Source of the DNA: Novosphingobium nitrogenifigens DSM 19370
GTDB lineage: Bacteria > Pseudomonadota > Alphaproteobacteria > Sphingomonadales > Sphingomonadaceae
NCBI RefSeq assembly: GCF_000192575.1
Contig: NZ_GL876933.1
Location: 763,338-827,337, forward strand
Direction of reading: 5' to 3'
Length of the DNA: 64,000 nt
Part shown: piece by piece, positions 8,356-16,993 of the stretch
How positions within the stretch are numbered: position 1 is the first letter of the stretch
How the letters are laid out: each line of letters starts with the position of its first letter
Program-made: the position numbers and the translations under genes
Notes under the pieces: generated by a model
What the model was told of the DNA's origin: nothing
The model's input: the letters and a program-made list of their open reading frames with translations, nothing else
Databases searched by the model: none

Positions 8356-9783
8356 TCAGTGCAGGGCGAAAAGTTCGGCAAGGCCGAGAAAGAAGAAGCC
8401 GAACGTGTCGGTCATCGTCGTCACGAACACGGTGGAGGTGACGGCCGGGTCGATGCGCAGCCGGTCGAGCACGATCGGGATCAGCACGCCCGAAAGTCCG
8501 GCATTCAGGCTGTTGAGCACCATCGCCAGCAGAAGGACGAACGACAGCCACCAGTCGTGATAGACGAGCTGGCACCCCAGCGCCATCAGTGCGCCCAGGC
8601 CAAGGCCATTGGCGCTGGCGATCCACCATTCGCGCACGATCATGCGCCAGGTGTTCGAACTGGTCAGCTGATTGGTGGCAAGCGCGCGCACCGTCACGGT
8701 CATCGTCTGGGTCGCCGCATTGCCGCCCATGCCGGTCACGATCGGCATCAGCACGGCGAGCGTGACCAGTCGGGCGATCGTCCCTTCGAACAGCGCAACC
8801 ACGCTCGAAGCGAGAATGGCCGTGCCCAGATTGACGAAGAGCCACAACATGCGGGTGCGGATCGTGCGCGGCAGCGGTTCGTTGATGTCCCCGTCGCCTG
8901 CACCCGACAGCAGCAGGGCGTCCTCGCCCGCTTCTTCCTGGATGATGTGGACGACGTCATCGACCGTGATCTGGCCGACGAGACGCCCGGCCGGATCGAC
9001 CACGGCCGCCGAGATCAGCGCGTATTTCTGGAAGCGCAGCGCGACTTCTTCCTGATCCATCGTCACCGGGATCAGGGTCTGGTCCCGCTTCATGACGTCG
9101 GACAGGGCAACATTGCGGGGCGTGCGCAAGATCCACGAAAGCGCGCAAGTGCCGACCGGGTGGTGGCGCTCATCAACGATGAACACTTCCCAGAATTCGG
9201 TGGGCAGGTCGCTCTTGCGGCCCAGATAGTCGGTGAGTTCCCCCACGGTCCAGTGCTCGGGGACCGAGATGAACTCCCGGCTCATCAATCGGCCGGCGGA
9301 CTCGTGCGGGTGGGCGAGCGCGCTTTCGATGGCGGCACGCTCGGTCGGTTCCATTTCCGCCAGAACCGCCGCGCGGTCCTTGGCGTCGAGATCCTCGATC
9401 AGGGCGACGGCGTCGTCCGTCTCCATCTGTTCGGCAAGTTCGGCGACTTCGTCGGGATCGAGTTCCTCGACCAGGTCGTCGCGGACCCAGTCGTTCATCT
9501 CGGCCATCACGTCCGAACCGAGCAGGTCGGTGATCGCGCGGGCGAGTTCGGCCCGGTAATCAGGCTCGATCAGTTCGAAAAGGTCGGCGATGTCAGCCGG
9601 ATGGAGCGGTTCGACGAGCGCATAGACCCGGTCGGTCTCGTGATGGTCGAGCGCTTCGGCGACTTGGCGGATGAACGAAGGCTTGAGCGTATTGGATTCA
9701 TCGTCGAGCCGCTCGTGATGCTCTTCACCCGCATCTGCGGCGAGCGGGATCAGATCCCGGACATGATCGTCAAGTGGCTCCAT
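8356..9783 (-). CDS. mgtE: Magnesium transporter MgtE
   Basis: A 475-residue MgtE: an acidic N-terminal MgtE_N superhelical domain (about 50-150), tandem CBS domains (about 155-280) that sense magnesium, and five membrane helices in the C-terminal third including the MPIVTGMGGNAATQTMTV motif that lines the pore. The frame extends 12 codons upstream to 9819; 9783 (MEPLDDHVRD) is chosen as the start because of the GGAC upstream and the family N-terminus. The 130-nt divergent region to the cyclophilin gene shows no Mg-riboswitch that I can recognise. Confidence 0.95.
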   Translation of the reverse strand: MEPLDDHVRDLIPLAADAGEEHHERLDDESNTLKPSFIRQVAEALDHHETDRVYALVEPLHPADIADLFELIEPDYRAELARAITDLLGSDVMAEMNDWVRDDLVEELDPDEVAELAEQMETDDAVALIEDLDAKDRAAVLAEMEPTERAAIESALAHPHESAGRLMSREFISVPEHWTVGELTDYLGRKSDLPTEFWEVFIVDERHHPVGTCALSWILRTPRNVALSDVMKRDQTLIPVTMDQEEVALRFQKYALISAAVVDPAGRLVGQITVDDVVHIIQEEAGEDALLLSGAGDGDINEPLPRTIRTRMLWLFVNLGTAILASSVVALFEGTIARLVTLAVLMPIVTGMGGNAATQTMTVTVRALATNQLTSSNTWRMIVREWWIASANGLGLGALMALGCQLVYHDWWLSFVLLLAMVLNSLNAGLSGVLIPIVLDRLRIDPAVTSTVFVTTMTDTFGFFFLGLAELFALH

Positions 9784-9913
9784 TGTCGTCCGGGATAGGC
9801 GATGGCCGGGCAAAAGCAACCGCCTTGGCGGCGAAACCGGGGGCTCGCGCGGGGCTTATCGACATCCGCGTGAAAGCGCCTATACCGGCGACCAAACCAA
9901 GAGGATCGACCCC

Positions 9914-10369
9914 ATGGCAGAAGAAAAATTGGTACTCTCGCTCGACTCGGGCGACGTCGTGATCAAGCTCTTTCCGGACCTGGCTCCCGGGCACGTCGAG
10001 CGGATCAAGGAACTGGCCAAGGAAGGCTTTTACGACGGGGTGAAGTTCCACCGCGTCATTCCCGGCTTCATGGCGCAGGGCGGTTGCCCCAACGGAACCG
10101 GCATGGGCGGGTCGAGCAAGCCCGACCTCAAGGCCGAATTCAACGCCCACCCGCACGTGCGCGGCGTGTGCTCGATGGCCCGGACGCAGTATCCGCATTC
10201 GGCCAACAGCCAGTTCTTCATCTGTTTCGACGACGCGCGCTTCCTTGACCGCCAGTACACCGTCTGGGGTGAAGTCGAAAGCGGCATGGAACACATCGAC
10301 GCGCTGCCCAAGGGCGAACCGCCGGCGAACCCGGGCGTGATCCGCAAGGCAACGATCGTCGAAGCCTGA
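9914..10369 (+). CDS. Peptidyl-prolyl cis-trans isomerase, cyclophilin type
   Basis: A 151-residue cyclophilin with the core motif FHRVIPGFMAQGG (catalytic Arg and Phe/Met positions), GMGGSSKPDLKAEF, and NSQFFICFDDARFLDRQYTVWGEV. There is no signal peptide, so it is the cytosolic type that accelerates prolyl isomerisation during folding. The start is preceded by AAGAGGAT. A hairpin follows the stop. Confidence 0.95.
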   Translation: MAEEKLVLSLDSGDVVIKLFPDLAPGHVERIKELAKEGFYDGVKFHRVIPGFMAQGGCPNGTGMGGSSKPDLKAEFNAHPHVRGVCSMARTQYPHSANSQFFICFDDARFLDRQYTVWGEVESGMEHIDALPKGEPPANPGVIRKATIVEA

Positions 10370-10380
10370 TTTCGGCACCT

Positions 10381-10415
10381 TGCCGGTGACATGGCTCTCG
10401 AGTGCGTCACCGGCA
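10381..10415 (+). terminator. Hairpin after cyclophilin gene
   Basis: Perfect 10-bp stem (TGCCGGTGAC at 10381-10390 pairing with GTCACCGGCA at 10406-10415) with a 15-nt loop, 11 nt beyond the stop. There is no T-run, so it is a weak terminator or a transcript-end stabiliser. Confidence 0.5.
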
Positions 10416-10427
10416 CAGGTTTCTGTG

Positions 10428-10490
10428 ATTGCAAAAACCGCAATTACATTTGTGATAAATGTGCTGATCTACGACTGAGGTATAAGTCGT
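10428..10490. promoter_or_regulatory. Cluster of three inverted repeats upstream of the CoA transferase
   Basis: Three short palindromes lie in 63 nt: ATTGC/GCAAT (10428-10444), ACATTT/AAATGT (10446-10462) and ACGACT/AGTCGT (10471-10490). The stretch is AT-richer than its surroundings and lies 78-140 nt upstream of the next start codon, so it probably holds the promoter and operator sites of the CoA-transferase gene. The regulator cannot be named. Confidence 0.45.
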
Positions 10491-10567
10491 CTAGGTCCTG
10501 ACGCCGACATATGGGCGATTTTGACCACCCAGTCACATCAGCATCCTTGTCAAAGGCGCCCTGAACG

Positions 10568-12109
10568 ATGACGATTTCCGCAACTGAATCCGCGGCGACC
10601 AACGCCCGCATCGCCCATCCCGATTACCAGTCGAAAGTGATGGACGCCGCTGCGGCGGCCTCGCTCATCAAGTCCGGCGACGCCGTCGGCATGAGCGGCT
10701 TTACCGGTGCCGGCTATCCCAAGGCCGTGCCCCAGGCACTCGCCGCGCAGATCGAGGAAGCCCAGGCCAAGGGTGACAACTTCAAGATCCGCGTGCTGAG
10801 CGGGGCTTCGACCGGTCCTGAACTCGACGGCGCTCTTGCCAAGGCAAAGGGCATCGATTTCCGTCTGCCCTACAACTCCGACCCGATCGCGCGCGAACAG
10901 ATCAACGCGGGCACCATGCAGTATGTCGACATGCACCTCTCGCAGGTCGCGCCGGCAACCTGGCAGGGCTTCCTTGGGCCGCTCGACGTCGCGCTGGTCG
11001 AAGTTTCGGCGATCCTGCCCGACGGTTCGATCGTGCCTTCCTCGTCGGTCGGCAACAACAAGACCTGGCTCGACCGCGCCGATCGCATCATCCTCGAAGT
11101 CAATTCCTGGCAGAGCGCATCGCTCGAAGGGATGCACGACATCTATTACGGTACGGCCCTGCCGCCGAACCGCGTTCCGATCCCGCTGGTCCGTCCGCAG
11201 GACCGCATCGGTCAGCCCACGTTCCGCGTCGATCCCTCGAAGGTCGTCGCCGTCGTTCCGACCGACATCCCCGACCGCAACGCGCCGTTCAAGGCTCCCG
11301 ACGATGCCGCGCTCAAGATCGCCGGCCACCTCATGCAGTTCTTCGCGCATGAAGTGAAGGTGGGTCGCCTCCCCAAGGAACTGCTGCCGATCCAGTCGGG
11401 CGTGGGCAACATCGCGAACGCGGTGCTCCATGGCCTGCTCGACAGCCCGTTCGAGCAGCTGACTTCGTTCACCGAAGTGCTGCAGGACGGGATGCTCGAG
11501 CTGCTCGCAGCGGACAAGCTGACGATGGCTTCGTGCACGGCGTTCTCGCTGAGCCCCGAAGCTGCGGAAATGCTGAACAACGACATGGCGCGTTACCGCG
11601 ACCGGATCATCCTGCGTCCGCAGGAAATCAGCAACCACCCCGAACTCGTCCGTCGTCTGGGCTGCCTTGCCATGAACGGCATGATCGAAGCCGACATCTA
11701 CGGCAACGTGAACTCGACTCACCTGATGGGCAGCCGCATCCAGAACGGGATCGGCGGTTCGGGCGACTTCGCCCGCAACGCCTACATCTCGATCTTCATG
11801 GCGCCTTCGACTGCCAAGGGCGGCAAGATCTCGACGATCGTGCCGCAGGTCAGCCACGTCGACCACATCGACCAGGACGTCCAGGTGATCGTGACCGATC
11901 AGGGGCTCGCCGACTTGCGCGGCCTCGCGCCCAAGCAGCGCGCCGAAAAGGTCATCGCGAACTGCGTCCATCCGGCGTACCGCGACATGCTCGCCGACTA
12001 CTACGCCCGTGCGCTCCACGGTTCGTACGGCAAGCATTCGCCCTCGCTCCTCAACGAAGCGCTCTCGTGGCACCAGCGTTTCGTCGAAACGGGTTCGATG
12101 CTTCCCTGA
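10568..12109 (+). CDS. Acetyl-CoA hydrolase/transferase (acetate:succinyl-CoA transferase type)
   Basis: A 513-residue class I CoA-transferase related to yeast Ach1 and bacterial succinyl-CoA:acetate CoA-transferases. Visible landmarks are GMSGFTGAGYPKAVPQAL near the N-terminus (CoA-binding oxyanion region), MNGMIEADIYGNVNSTH (containing the candidate catalytic glutamate) and the conserved C-terminal TIVPQVSHVDH and VTDQGLADLRGLAPKQRA. It should move CoA between acetate and succinate, feeding acetate into the TCA cycle or dissipating acetyl-CoA. Codon use is cleaner than most neighbours, suggesting good expression. It is apparently monocistronic: cyclophilin ends 198 nt upstream and the GNAT gene begins 68 nt downstream. 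Confidence 0.93.
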   Translation: MTISATESAATNARIAHPDYQSKVMDAAAAASLIKSGDAVGMSGFTGAGYPKAVPQALAAQIEEAQAKGDNFKIRVLSGASTGPELDGALAKAKGIDFRLPYNSDPIAREQINAGTMQYVDMHLSQVAPATWQGFLGPLDVALVEVSAILPDGSIVPSSSVGNNKTWLDRADRIILEVNSWQSASLEGMHDIYYGTALPPNRVPIPLVRPQDRIGQPTFRVDPSKVVAVVPTDIPDRNAPFKAPDDAALKIAGHLMQFFAHEVKVGRLPKELLPIQSGVGNIANAVLHGLLDSPFEQLTSFTEVLQDGMLELLAADKLTMASCTAFSLSPEAAEMLNNDMARYRDRIILRPQEISNHPELVRRLGCLAMNGMIEADIYGNVNSTHLMGSRIQNGIGGSGDFARNAYISIFMAPSTAKGGKISTIVPQVSHVDHIDQDVQVIVTDQGLADLRGLAPKQRAEKVIANCVHPAYRDMLADYYARALHGSYGKHSPSLLNEALSWHQRFVETGSMLP

Positions 12110-12176
12110 TCGTGATTGCGTAGCGGTCTCCTGCGGTTATCACGGATGTGACGACCGCAGAGGGAAAGAGCCGCGC

Positions 12177-12629
12177 ATGACGACAGAAATCGAATTGAAA
12201 GCACCGGGGGTGGGCGACCACTCCCGGTGGTTTCGTTTATGGCAGGGGTATCAGCGGTTCTATCGCGTCGAGATCGCCCCTGAAGTCACCGAAGAGACGT
12301 TCCGGCGTCTGCTCGACCCGGCCGAACCGATGTGGGCCGCGATCGCCTGGCGCGGCGACGAGGCGCTGGGGCTGGTCCACTATATCCGCCATCGCTCCAC
12401 CTGGACGACGGGCGACTATTGCTACCTTCAGGATCTCTATGTCGAGGAAGCGGCGCGTGGGCTCGGGCTCGGGCGGCGTCTCATCGAGCATGTCTATGCC
12501 GAAGCCGCCGCGATGGGCTGCTCGCGCGTCCATTGGCTGACGCACGAGACCAACACGAACGCGATGCAGCTTTATGACCGCATCGCCGATCGCTCCGGCT
12601 TCGTGCAGTACCGCAAGCTATTGGGCTAG
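12177..12629 (+). CDS. GNAT family N-acetyltransferase
   Basis: A 150-residue GNAT domain protein. The acetyl-CoA binding motif A is seen in LYVEEAARGLGLGRRLIEHV (VxxxxRxxGxG/A pattern), and the C-terminal ETNTNAMQLYDRIADRSGFVQYRK fits motif B. The start at 12177 follows GAGGGAAAGAG. Substrate is unknown; the N-terminus resembles small amino-acid or diamine acetyltransferases. Its last 12 nt overlap the convergent nitronate monooxygenase gene. Confidence 0.9.
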   Translation: MTTEIELKAPGVGDHSRWFRLWQGYQRFYRVEIAPEVTEETFRRLLDPAEPMWAAIAWRGDEALGLVHYIRHRSTWTTGDYCYLQDLYVEEAARGLGLGRRLIEHVYAEAAAMGCSRVHWLTHETNTNAMQLYDRIADRSGFVQYRKLLG

Positions 12630-13673
12630 GGCGAGTTCGCGGGCCAGTTCGGCGACAAGTTCGGCTGCGGGCAAGGCGCGGGCAAGGGGGGCGCCTTGTC
12701 CCGCCCATTGCGCGCCGAACCCGTGTTCCCCGGCCGCCTTGGCTGCGGCATTGAGAGCCTTTCCGGCGTCATAGGCAATCGGATAGGCGGGCGGCAGGCA
12801 TCCGCCGAGTGTATCGGCAAGAGCGGTAAAGCGGTTGGCGAGCGCGCGGGCCGGGCGCCCGGAAATGAGCGTGGTGAATTGCGTGTCGAACGCCGCAGGG
12901 CTGGCGAGTGCCGCGCGATAGGCCGCGTCCGCCGCCGATTCCGGGCAGCCGATGAATGCCGTTCCCATCTGTGCGGCCACCGCTCCGAGATCGAGCGCGG
13001 CGGCAATGCCCGCTCCGTCCATGATCCCTCCGGCGGCGATGACCGGAATGCCGATCTTGGCGGTGAGCAGGCGGACGAGCGCGAAAGTGCCGAGGCCGGG
13101 GTCGCGCACGTCGGGATCGAACTGACCGCGATGGCCGCCCGCTTCGATGCCTTGTGCGACGACGACATCGATCCCCGCCGCTTCGATGGCGCAGGCCTCG
13201 TCGAGATTGGTGGCGGTTGCCATCAGCAAGGCCCCGGTCGCGCGCAGGGCTTCGAGCCACGAGGCACGCGGTAGTCCGAAATGAAAGCTGACGACGGCCG
13301 GGCGGGTTTCGAGCAGCACGTCGAACATGTCCGGATCGTCGGCCAGGCTGCGATAGATCGTACGCAGGGTCCGGGGCGGTTCGGCGCCGAATTGCGCGAA
13401 ACTGGGGCGCAGGGCCTCGATCCACGCTGCTTCGCGCACGGGATCGGGCCGGGGCGTCGCATGGACGAAGCAATTGACGTTGAAGGGGCGGTCCGTGCGG
13501 GCCTTGAGGTCGGCGATCATCGAGCGGGCGCCTGCCGCGTCCGTCGCCCCCACCGCGATCGAACCGAGTGCCCCGGCATTCGACACTGCTGCGGCAAGGG
13601 CGGGGGTGGAGGTTCCAGCCATCGGAGCCTGCACGAGGGGGAGCGAAAGGCCGAGGCGCGCGAGGAAGTCCAT
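12618..13673 (-). CDS. Nitronate monooxygenase-like FMN enzyme
   Basis: A 351-residue TIM-barrel flavoprotein of the 2-nitropropane dioxygenase/nitronate monooxygenase family: the N-terminal LPLVQAPMAGTSTPALAAAVSNAGALGSI, the FMN phosphate-binding GIEAGGHRG, and IPVIAAGGIMDGAGIAAALDLGA. The start at 13673 (MDFLARLG) matches the family. It is divergent from the ars operon, whose promoter begins about 50 nt away. Physiological substrate (propionate-3-nitronate or other) cannot be read from the sequence. Confidence 0.9.
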   Translation of the reverse strand: MDFLARLGLSLPLVQAPMAGTSTPALAAAVSNAGALGSIAVGATDAAGARSMIADLKARTDRPFNVNCFVHATPRPDPVREAAWIEALRPSFAQFGAEPPRTLRTIYRSLADDPDMFDVLLETRPAVVSFHFGLPRASWLEALRATGALLMATATNLDEACAIEAAGIDVVVAQGIEAGGHRGQFDPDVRDPGLGTFALVRLLTAKIGIPVIAAGGIMDGAGIAAALDLGAVAAQMGTAFIGCPESAADAAYRAALASPAAFDTQFTTLISGRPARALANRFTALADTLGGCLPPAYPIAYDAGKALNAAAKAAGEHGFGAQWAGQGAPLARALPAAELVAELARELALAQ

Positions 13674-13726
13674 GCGGTCATTCTGTCCGAGCCGGGCGAC
13701 AGGGTAAAGGCTTCCCACCTGCGGCC

Positions 13727-13768
13727 TTGACCGGCTCATCATGATTTCATATTTCGATAGTTATCGAA
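13727..13768 (+). promoter_or_regulatory. ars promoter with overlapping ArsR operator
   Basis: A -35-like TTGACC (13727-13732) and a -10-like TATTTC (13750-13755) are separated by exactly 17 nt. The -10 is overlapped by the perfect palindrome TTCGATAGTTATCGAA (13753-13768; arms TTCGATA/TATCGAA around GT). This is the layout expected for autorepression by ArsR/SmtB proteins, which bind AT-rich dyads over the -10. Confidence 0.7.
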
Positions 13769-13770
13769 TC

Positions 13771-14139
13771 ATGGAGATGATGATGGAGTCCGATGCGGTT
13801 GTCCGCGCGCTCGGCGCCCTTGCGCAAGAGCATCGCCTCGCTGCCTATCGCCTGCTCGTTCAGGCCGGGACGGATGGCTTGCCTGCCGGTGTCATTGCCG
13901 AGCGGCTGGGCGTCGTGTCCTCGTCGATGAGCTTTCATCTGGCCGCGCTCACGGTCGCGGGCCTCGTGACCCAGCGGCGACAGGGTCGGCTGATCATCTA
14001 TTCCGCCAACTATTCCGCCATGAACGGGCTGCTCGGCTATCTCACCGAGAACTGCTGCGGCGGGGTTTCCTGCGAGGGTATTTCCAGCGACGGGGGCGAT
14101 GTCTGCCGCCCCGTCGATCACGCGAAGGACGTGGCATGA
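13771..14139 (+). CDS. arsR: ArsR/SmtB family arsenic-responsive repressor
   Basis: A winged-helix repressor of about 120 residues ([60 protein letters not shown]). A frame with upstream ATG at 13741 runs through the operator, so a later start is more likely. ATGs lie at 13771, 13777, 13780 and 13783; 13783 has GGAG six nt before it. The C-terminus carries a cysteine cluster ([11 protein letters not shown]) that may be the As(III) site, unlike the classic ELCVCDL helix of the E. coli protein. The stop overlaps arsC by 4 nt. Its genetic partners arsC and acr3 make the arsenic role secure. Confidence 0.9.
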   Translation: MEMMMESDAVVRALGALAQEHRLAAYRLLVQAGTDGLPAGVIAERLGVVSSSMSFHLAALTVAGLVTQRRQGRLIIYSANYSAMNGLLGYLTENCCGGVSCEGISSDGGDVCRPVDHAKDVA

Positions 14140-14570
14140 CTGTCGACATCGTCATCTATCACAACCCCGAATGCGGGACGTCGCGCAATGCGCTGGCGAT
14201 GATCCGCAATGCCGGGATCGAACCGCATGTGGTCGAATATCTGAAAACGCCGCCGTCGCGTGCCCTGCTCGAAAGCCTGATCGCGCGGGCCGGGATCGCC
14301 CCGCGCGCCTTGCTGCGCGAAAAGGGCACGCCTTATGCCGAACTCGGGCTCGACAATCCCGATCTCGACGACGGGCAGATCCTCGACGCGATGATGGCGC
14401 ATCCTATCCTCATCAACCGGCCGCTGGTGGTCTCGCCGCTGGGCGTGAAGCTGTGCCGTCCTTCCGAAGAAGTGCTGGACCTGATCCCGGGCGAACAACG
14501 CGGGGCCTTTGCCAAGGAAGACGGCGAGCAGGTCGTCGACGCGCAAGGACAACGGGTGGTGCAATCATGA
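14136..14570 (+). CDS. arsC: Arsenate reductase (glutaredoxin type)
   Basis: A 144-residue ArsC of the E. coli plasmid/YffB-Spx fold family. The nucleophilic cysteine is in NPECGTSRN (Cys13) and the arsenate-binding arginines lie in the middle and at [19 protein letters not shown]. It reduces As(V) to As(III) using glutathione and glutaredoxin. Translation is coupled on both sides: ATGA with arsR and ATGA with acr3. Confidence 0.96.
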   Translation: MTVDIVIYHNPECGTSRNALAMIRNAGIEPHVVEYLKTPPSRALLESLIARAGIAPRALLREKGTPYAELGLDNPDLDDGQILDAMMAHPILINRPLVVSPLGVKLCRPSEEVLDLIPGEQRGAFAKEDGEQVVDAQGQRVVQS

Positions 14571-15634
14571 GCGCATCCGGCCGTCGCCTGTCGTTTCTCG
14601 ACACCTATCTCACCTTGTGGATTTTCCTGGCCATGGCGCTGGGACTGGCCCTTGGTTCGGTCTTTTCCGGATTGCCGCATCTGATCGACAGTTTGTCGGT
14701 CGGAACCACCAATATTCCCATCGCCATCGGTCTCGTGCTGATGATGTTCCCGCCGCTCGCCAAAGTCCGGTACGAGGAACTGGGCGAAGCCTTTCGCGAC
14801 GGAAAGATCCTTGGCCTCTCGTTCGTCCTGTGCTGGATCGTCGGGCCGATGCTGATGTTCGCGCTGGCGGTGCTGTTCCTGCCCGATCGGCCCGAATACA
14901 TGACCGGCCTGATCCTGATCGGGATTGCACCGTGCATCGCGATGGTGCTGGTGTGGAACCAGCTTGCCAGCGGCAGTCCGCATTATGTCGCGGCGCTGGT
15001 GGCGTTCAATTCGCTGTTCCAGATCGTCTTCTACACGCCTTACGCCTGGTTGCTGCTGGCCAAGCTGCCGCCGCTGTTCGGTCTCGAGGCTCATGTCGTG
15101 CAGGTCTCGTTCCTCGACATCGCGCGTGCCGTGCTGATCTACCTCGGTGTGCCGTTCATTTCGGGCTACACGGTCCGGCGCACTCTGGTCGCGCACAAGG
15201 GGCGGGACTGGTACGAAGGGCACTTCCTGCCCGCGATCGCGCCGATGACGCTCGTTGCGCTGCTGTTCACGATCGTCGCGATGTTCAGCCTGAAAGGCGG
15301 GGAAATCCTCGCGCTGCCCTTCGACACGCTGCGTGTCGGGGTGCCGCTGGTGATCTTTTTCCTCGTGATGTTCCTCAGCGCCTTTGCGCTCGCCCGGTTG
15401 GTCGGGGCCGATTATCCGCGCGCAACCGCGCTGTCGTTCACGGCTGCGTCCAACAATTTCGAGTTGGCGATTGCAGTGGCCATCGCGACCTTCGGCCTGC
15501 GCAGCCATGTTGCCTTTGCCGCCGTGATCGGGCCGCTGGTCGAAGTGCCGGTGATGATTTCGCTGGTCAATGTGGCGCACTGGATCGGTCGGCGCTGGTT
15601 CGCCGACACCCTGCCCGCCGAGCTCAGGGGATAG
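14567..15634 (+). CDS. acr3: Arsenite efflux permease ACR3
   Basis: A 355-residue membrane protein of the ACR3 (bile acid:sodium symporter fold) family with about ten hydrophobic segments. The signature [16 protein letters not shown] contains the cysteine known to be essential in ACR3 proteins. It exports As(III) produced by ArsC. The start ATG at 14567 overlaps the arsC stop; a longer open frame upstream belongs to another reading of arsC and is not used. The last 11 nt overlap the convergent PII-like gene, which ends the operon. Confidence 0.95.
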   Translation: MSASGRRLSFLDTYLTLWIFLAMALGLALGSVFSGLPHLIDSLSVGTTNIPIAIGLVLMMFPPLAKVRYEELGEAFRDGKILGLSFVLCWIVGPMLMFALAVLFLPDRPEYMTGLILIGIAPCIAMVLVWNQLASGSPHYVAALVAFNSLFQIVFYTPYAWLLLAKLPPLFGLEAHVVQVSFLDIARAVLIYLGVPFISGYTVRRTLVAHKGRDWYEGHFLPAIAPMTLVALLFTIVAMFSLKGGEILALPFDTLRVGVPLVIFFLVMFLSAFALARLVGADYPRATALSFTAASNNFELAIAVAIATFGLRSHVAFAAVIGPLVEVPVMISLVNVAHWIGRRWFADTLPAELRG

Positions 15635-16052
15635 GGCGCACCAACATGCGGGTCTCGGTCATTTCGATGACCGGGACTTCCCACGGATGGGCCGCGAGCA
15701 GCGCGGCAAGGGCGGCCTCGATCTGCTCGGGCGCGGCCAGATCGTTGATCCAGGTGGTCAGCGTCACGGTCGGGGACACGCTGGTTTCCCCCGGCGTGCC
15801 CAGCGTGGGATTGGCGCCCGGTGTCGGCGCGAACGTTTCCCAGCCCAGTCCGATTTCGGCGACCCCCTGATAGGTGCCGAAATCCCCGAGCGCGGGTTCG
15901 TCGCGGATCACCTGCTGCATGGCGGCAAAGGTGGGGTCGCGGTCGAGCGCGCTGCGGTCCCCCGCGATCAGCGCGGCAAGCGTGGCCTCGGCCACGGGAA
16001 CATAGATGCGAACCCGTTGAACCGGGCGTACGGCAACACTGCTTTTTGCCAT
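15624..16052 (-). CDS. NIF3-associated PII/CutA-like domain protein (COG3323 type)
   Basis: A 142-residue protein whose middle ([16 protein letters not shown], then [14 protein letters not shown]) and end ([15 protein letters not shown]) match the PII/CutA-like insert domain known from YqfO/NIF3 proteins, here as a free-standing polypeptide. The fold is a small ferredoxin-like trimer that often binds metals or small ligands; function is unknown. Its ATG overlaps the stop of the LysR gene (TAATG), so both are made from one message and the LysR protein may control or respond to the same signal. Confidence 0.7.
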   Translation of the reverse strand: MAKSSVAVRPVQRVRIYVPVAEATLAALIAGDRSALDRDPTFAAMQQVIRDEPALGDFGTYQGVAEIGLGWETFAPTPGANPTLGTPGETSVSPTVTLTTWINDLAAPEQIEAALAALLAAHPWEVPVIEMTETRMLVRPIP

Positions 16053-16933
16053 TACAATCCGGCCTTGATCATCCAGTCGTGGAACAGGCGCACCGGCCGC
16101 GATTGCAGGGCGCGCGGACGACAGACGAACCAGTAGCTGTAGGGGCTGTCCACTTCGATCTGATAGACGCGGGCCAGACGGGTGTCGTGGCTGCGGGTGA
16201 AGTGATCGTCGTGCATGATCGCAATGCCGAGGCCTTGCGCTGCGGCTTCGAGAATGAGCTGCCCGGAATCGAAATGGTCGACGGCGGCCGGTTGCAGCCC
16301 ATCGAGGTGAAGCGTGCGCTTCCACGCCTCGAAACTGGCCGGAAGGTCGTTGTGGACGAGGAACGTCTGCTTCGCCAGTTTCTCGATATCGGGCTTGTCG
16401 CCCAGATAGGCGGCCATTTCCTTGTTGGCGATGGCATAGACGCGGTTGTGGTCGAGCCGGACGGCATGGAGCGAGGCGTCCGGCCCTTCCGACAGGATGA
16501 TCGCCGCGTCGATGGTATCGCCCAGCTTGGTTTCGGCCGCGTGTCCGCTGTCGATGTCGATGTGCAGCTGGGGATGCATCTTGCGCAGTTCGCCAAGGCG
16601 CGGGAACAGGCGCTGGCTGCCGAACAGGGGCAGGACGCCCAGACGCAGGCGCATGACTTTGCCGGTATCGATCAGGCGGTCGATGCGATCGGCCATCTCG
16701 TCGATCAGCGGGGCGACCGCGTCATAGAGCACTTGGCCGTCATCGGTCAGTTTCAGGGCCTGATGCTTGCGTTCGAACAGCGGCTTTCCGACGAATTCCT
16801 CCAGCGCGCCGAGGCGGCGCGACAGGGCGGAGGGGCTGAGCGCAAGCTCGGCTGCGGCGGTCTTGGCAGACCCCGCACGGACGACACGAATGAAGGCTTC
16901 GAGCGAACGCAGGGGAGGGAGGCGACGGATCAT
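16052..16933 (-). CDS. LysR family transcriptional regulator
   Basis: A 293-residue LTTR of the GcvA/TrpI-like subgroup: N-terminal winged helix PPLRSLEAFIRVVRAGSAKTAAAELALSPSALSRRLGALE and a C-terminal ligand-binding domain from about residue 90. The gene ends by sharing one base with the start of the downstream PII-like gene and is preceded by corC 60 nt upstream on the same strand. Unlike most LTTRs it is not divergent from an obvious target. The effector is unknown. Confidence 0.93.
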   Translation of the reverse strand: MIRRLPPLRSLEAFIRVVRAGSAKTAAAELALSPSALSRRLGALEEFVGKPLFERKHQALKLTDDGQVLYDAVAPLIDEMADRIDRLIDTGKVMRLRLGVLPLFGSQRLFPRLGELRKMHPQLHIDIDSGHAAETKLGDTIDAAIILSEGPDASLHAVRLDHNRVYAIANKEMAAYLGDKPDIEKLAKQTFLVHNDLPASFEAWKRTLHLDGLQPAAVDHFDSGQLILEAAAQGLGIAIMHDDHFTRSHDTRLARVYQIEVDSPYSYWFVCRPRALQSRPVRLFHDWMIKAGL

Positions 16934-16993
16934 CGCGCGCTCGCCTTGCCTGCCGGCCGTATATCGCCGGTCCTGTCGATCATTCCCCGCCCC

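Noticed and set aside
9784-9913. Possible magnesium riboswitch before mgtE
   Set aside because: I looked for M-box or other conserved riboswitch elements in the 130-nt divergent region and could not match any.
14333-15580. 415-codon minus-strand frame opposite acr3
   Set aside because: His/Gln/Arg-rich antisense of a membrane protein; ACR3 and ArsC motifs are on the plus strand.
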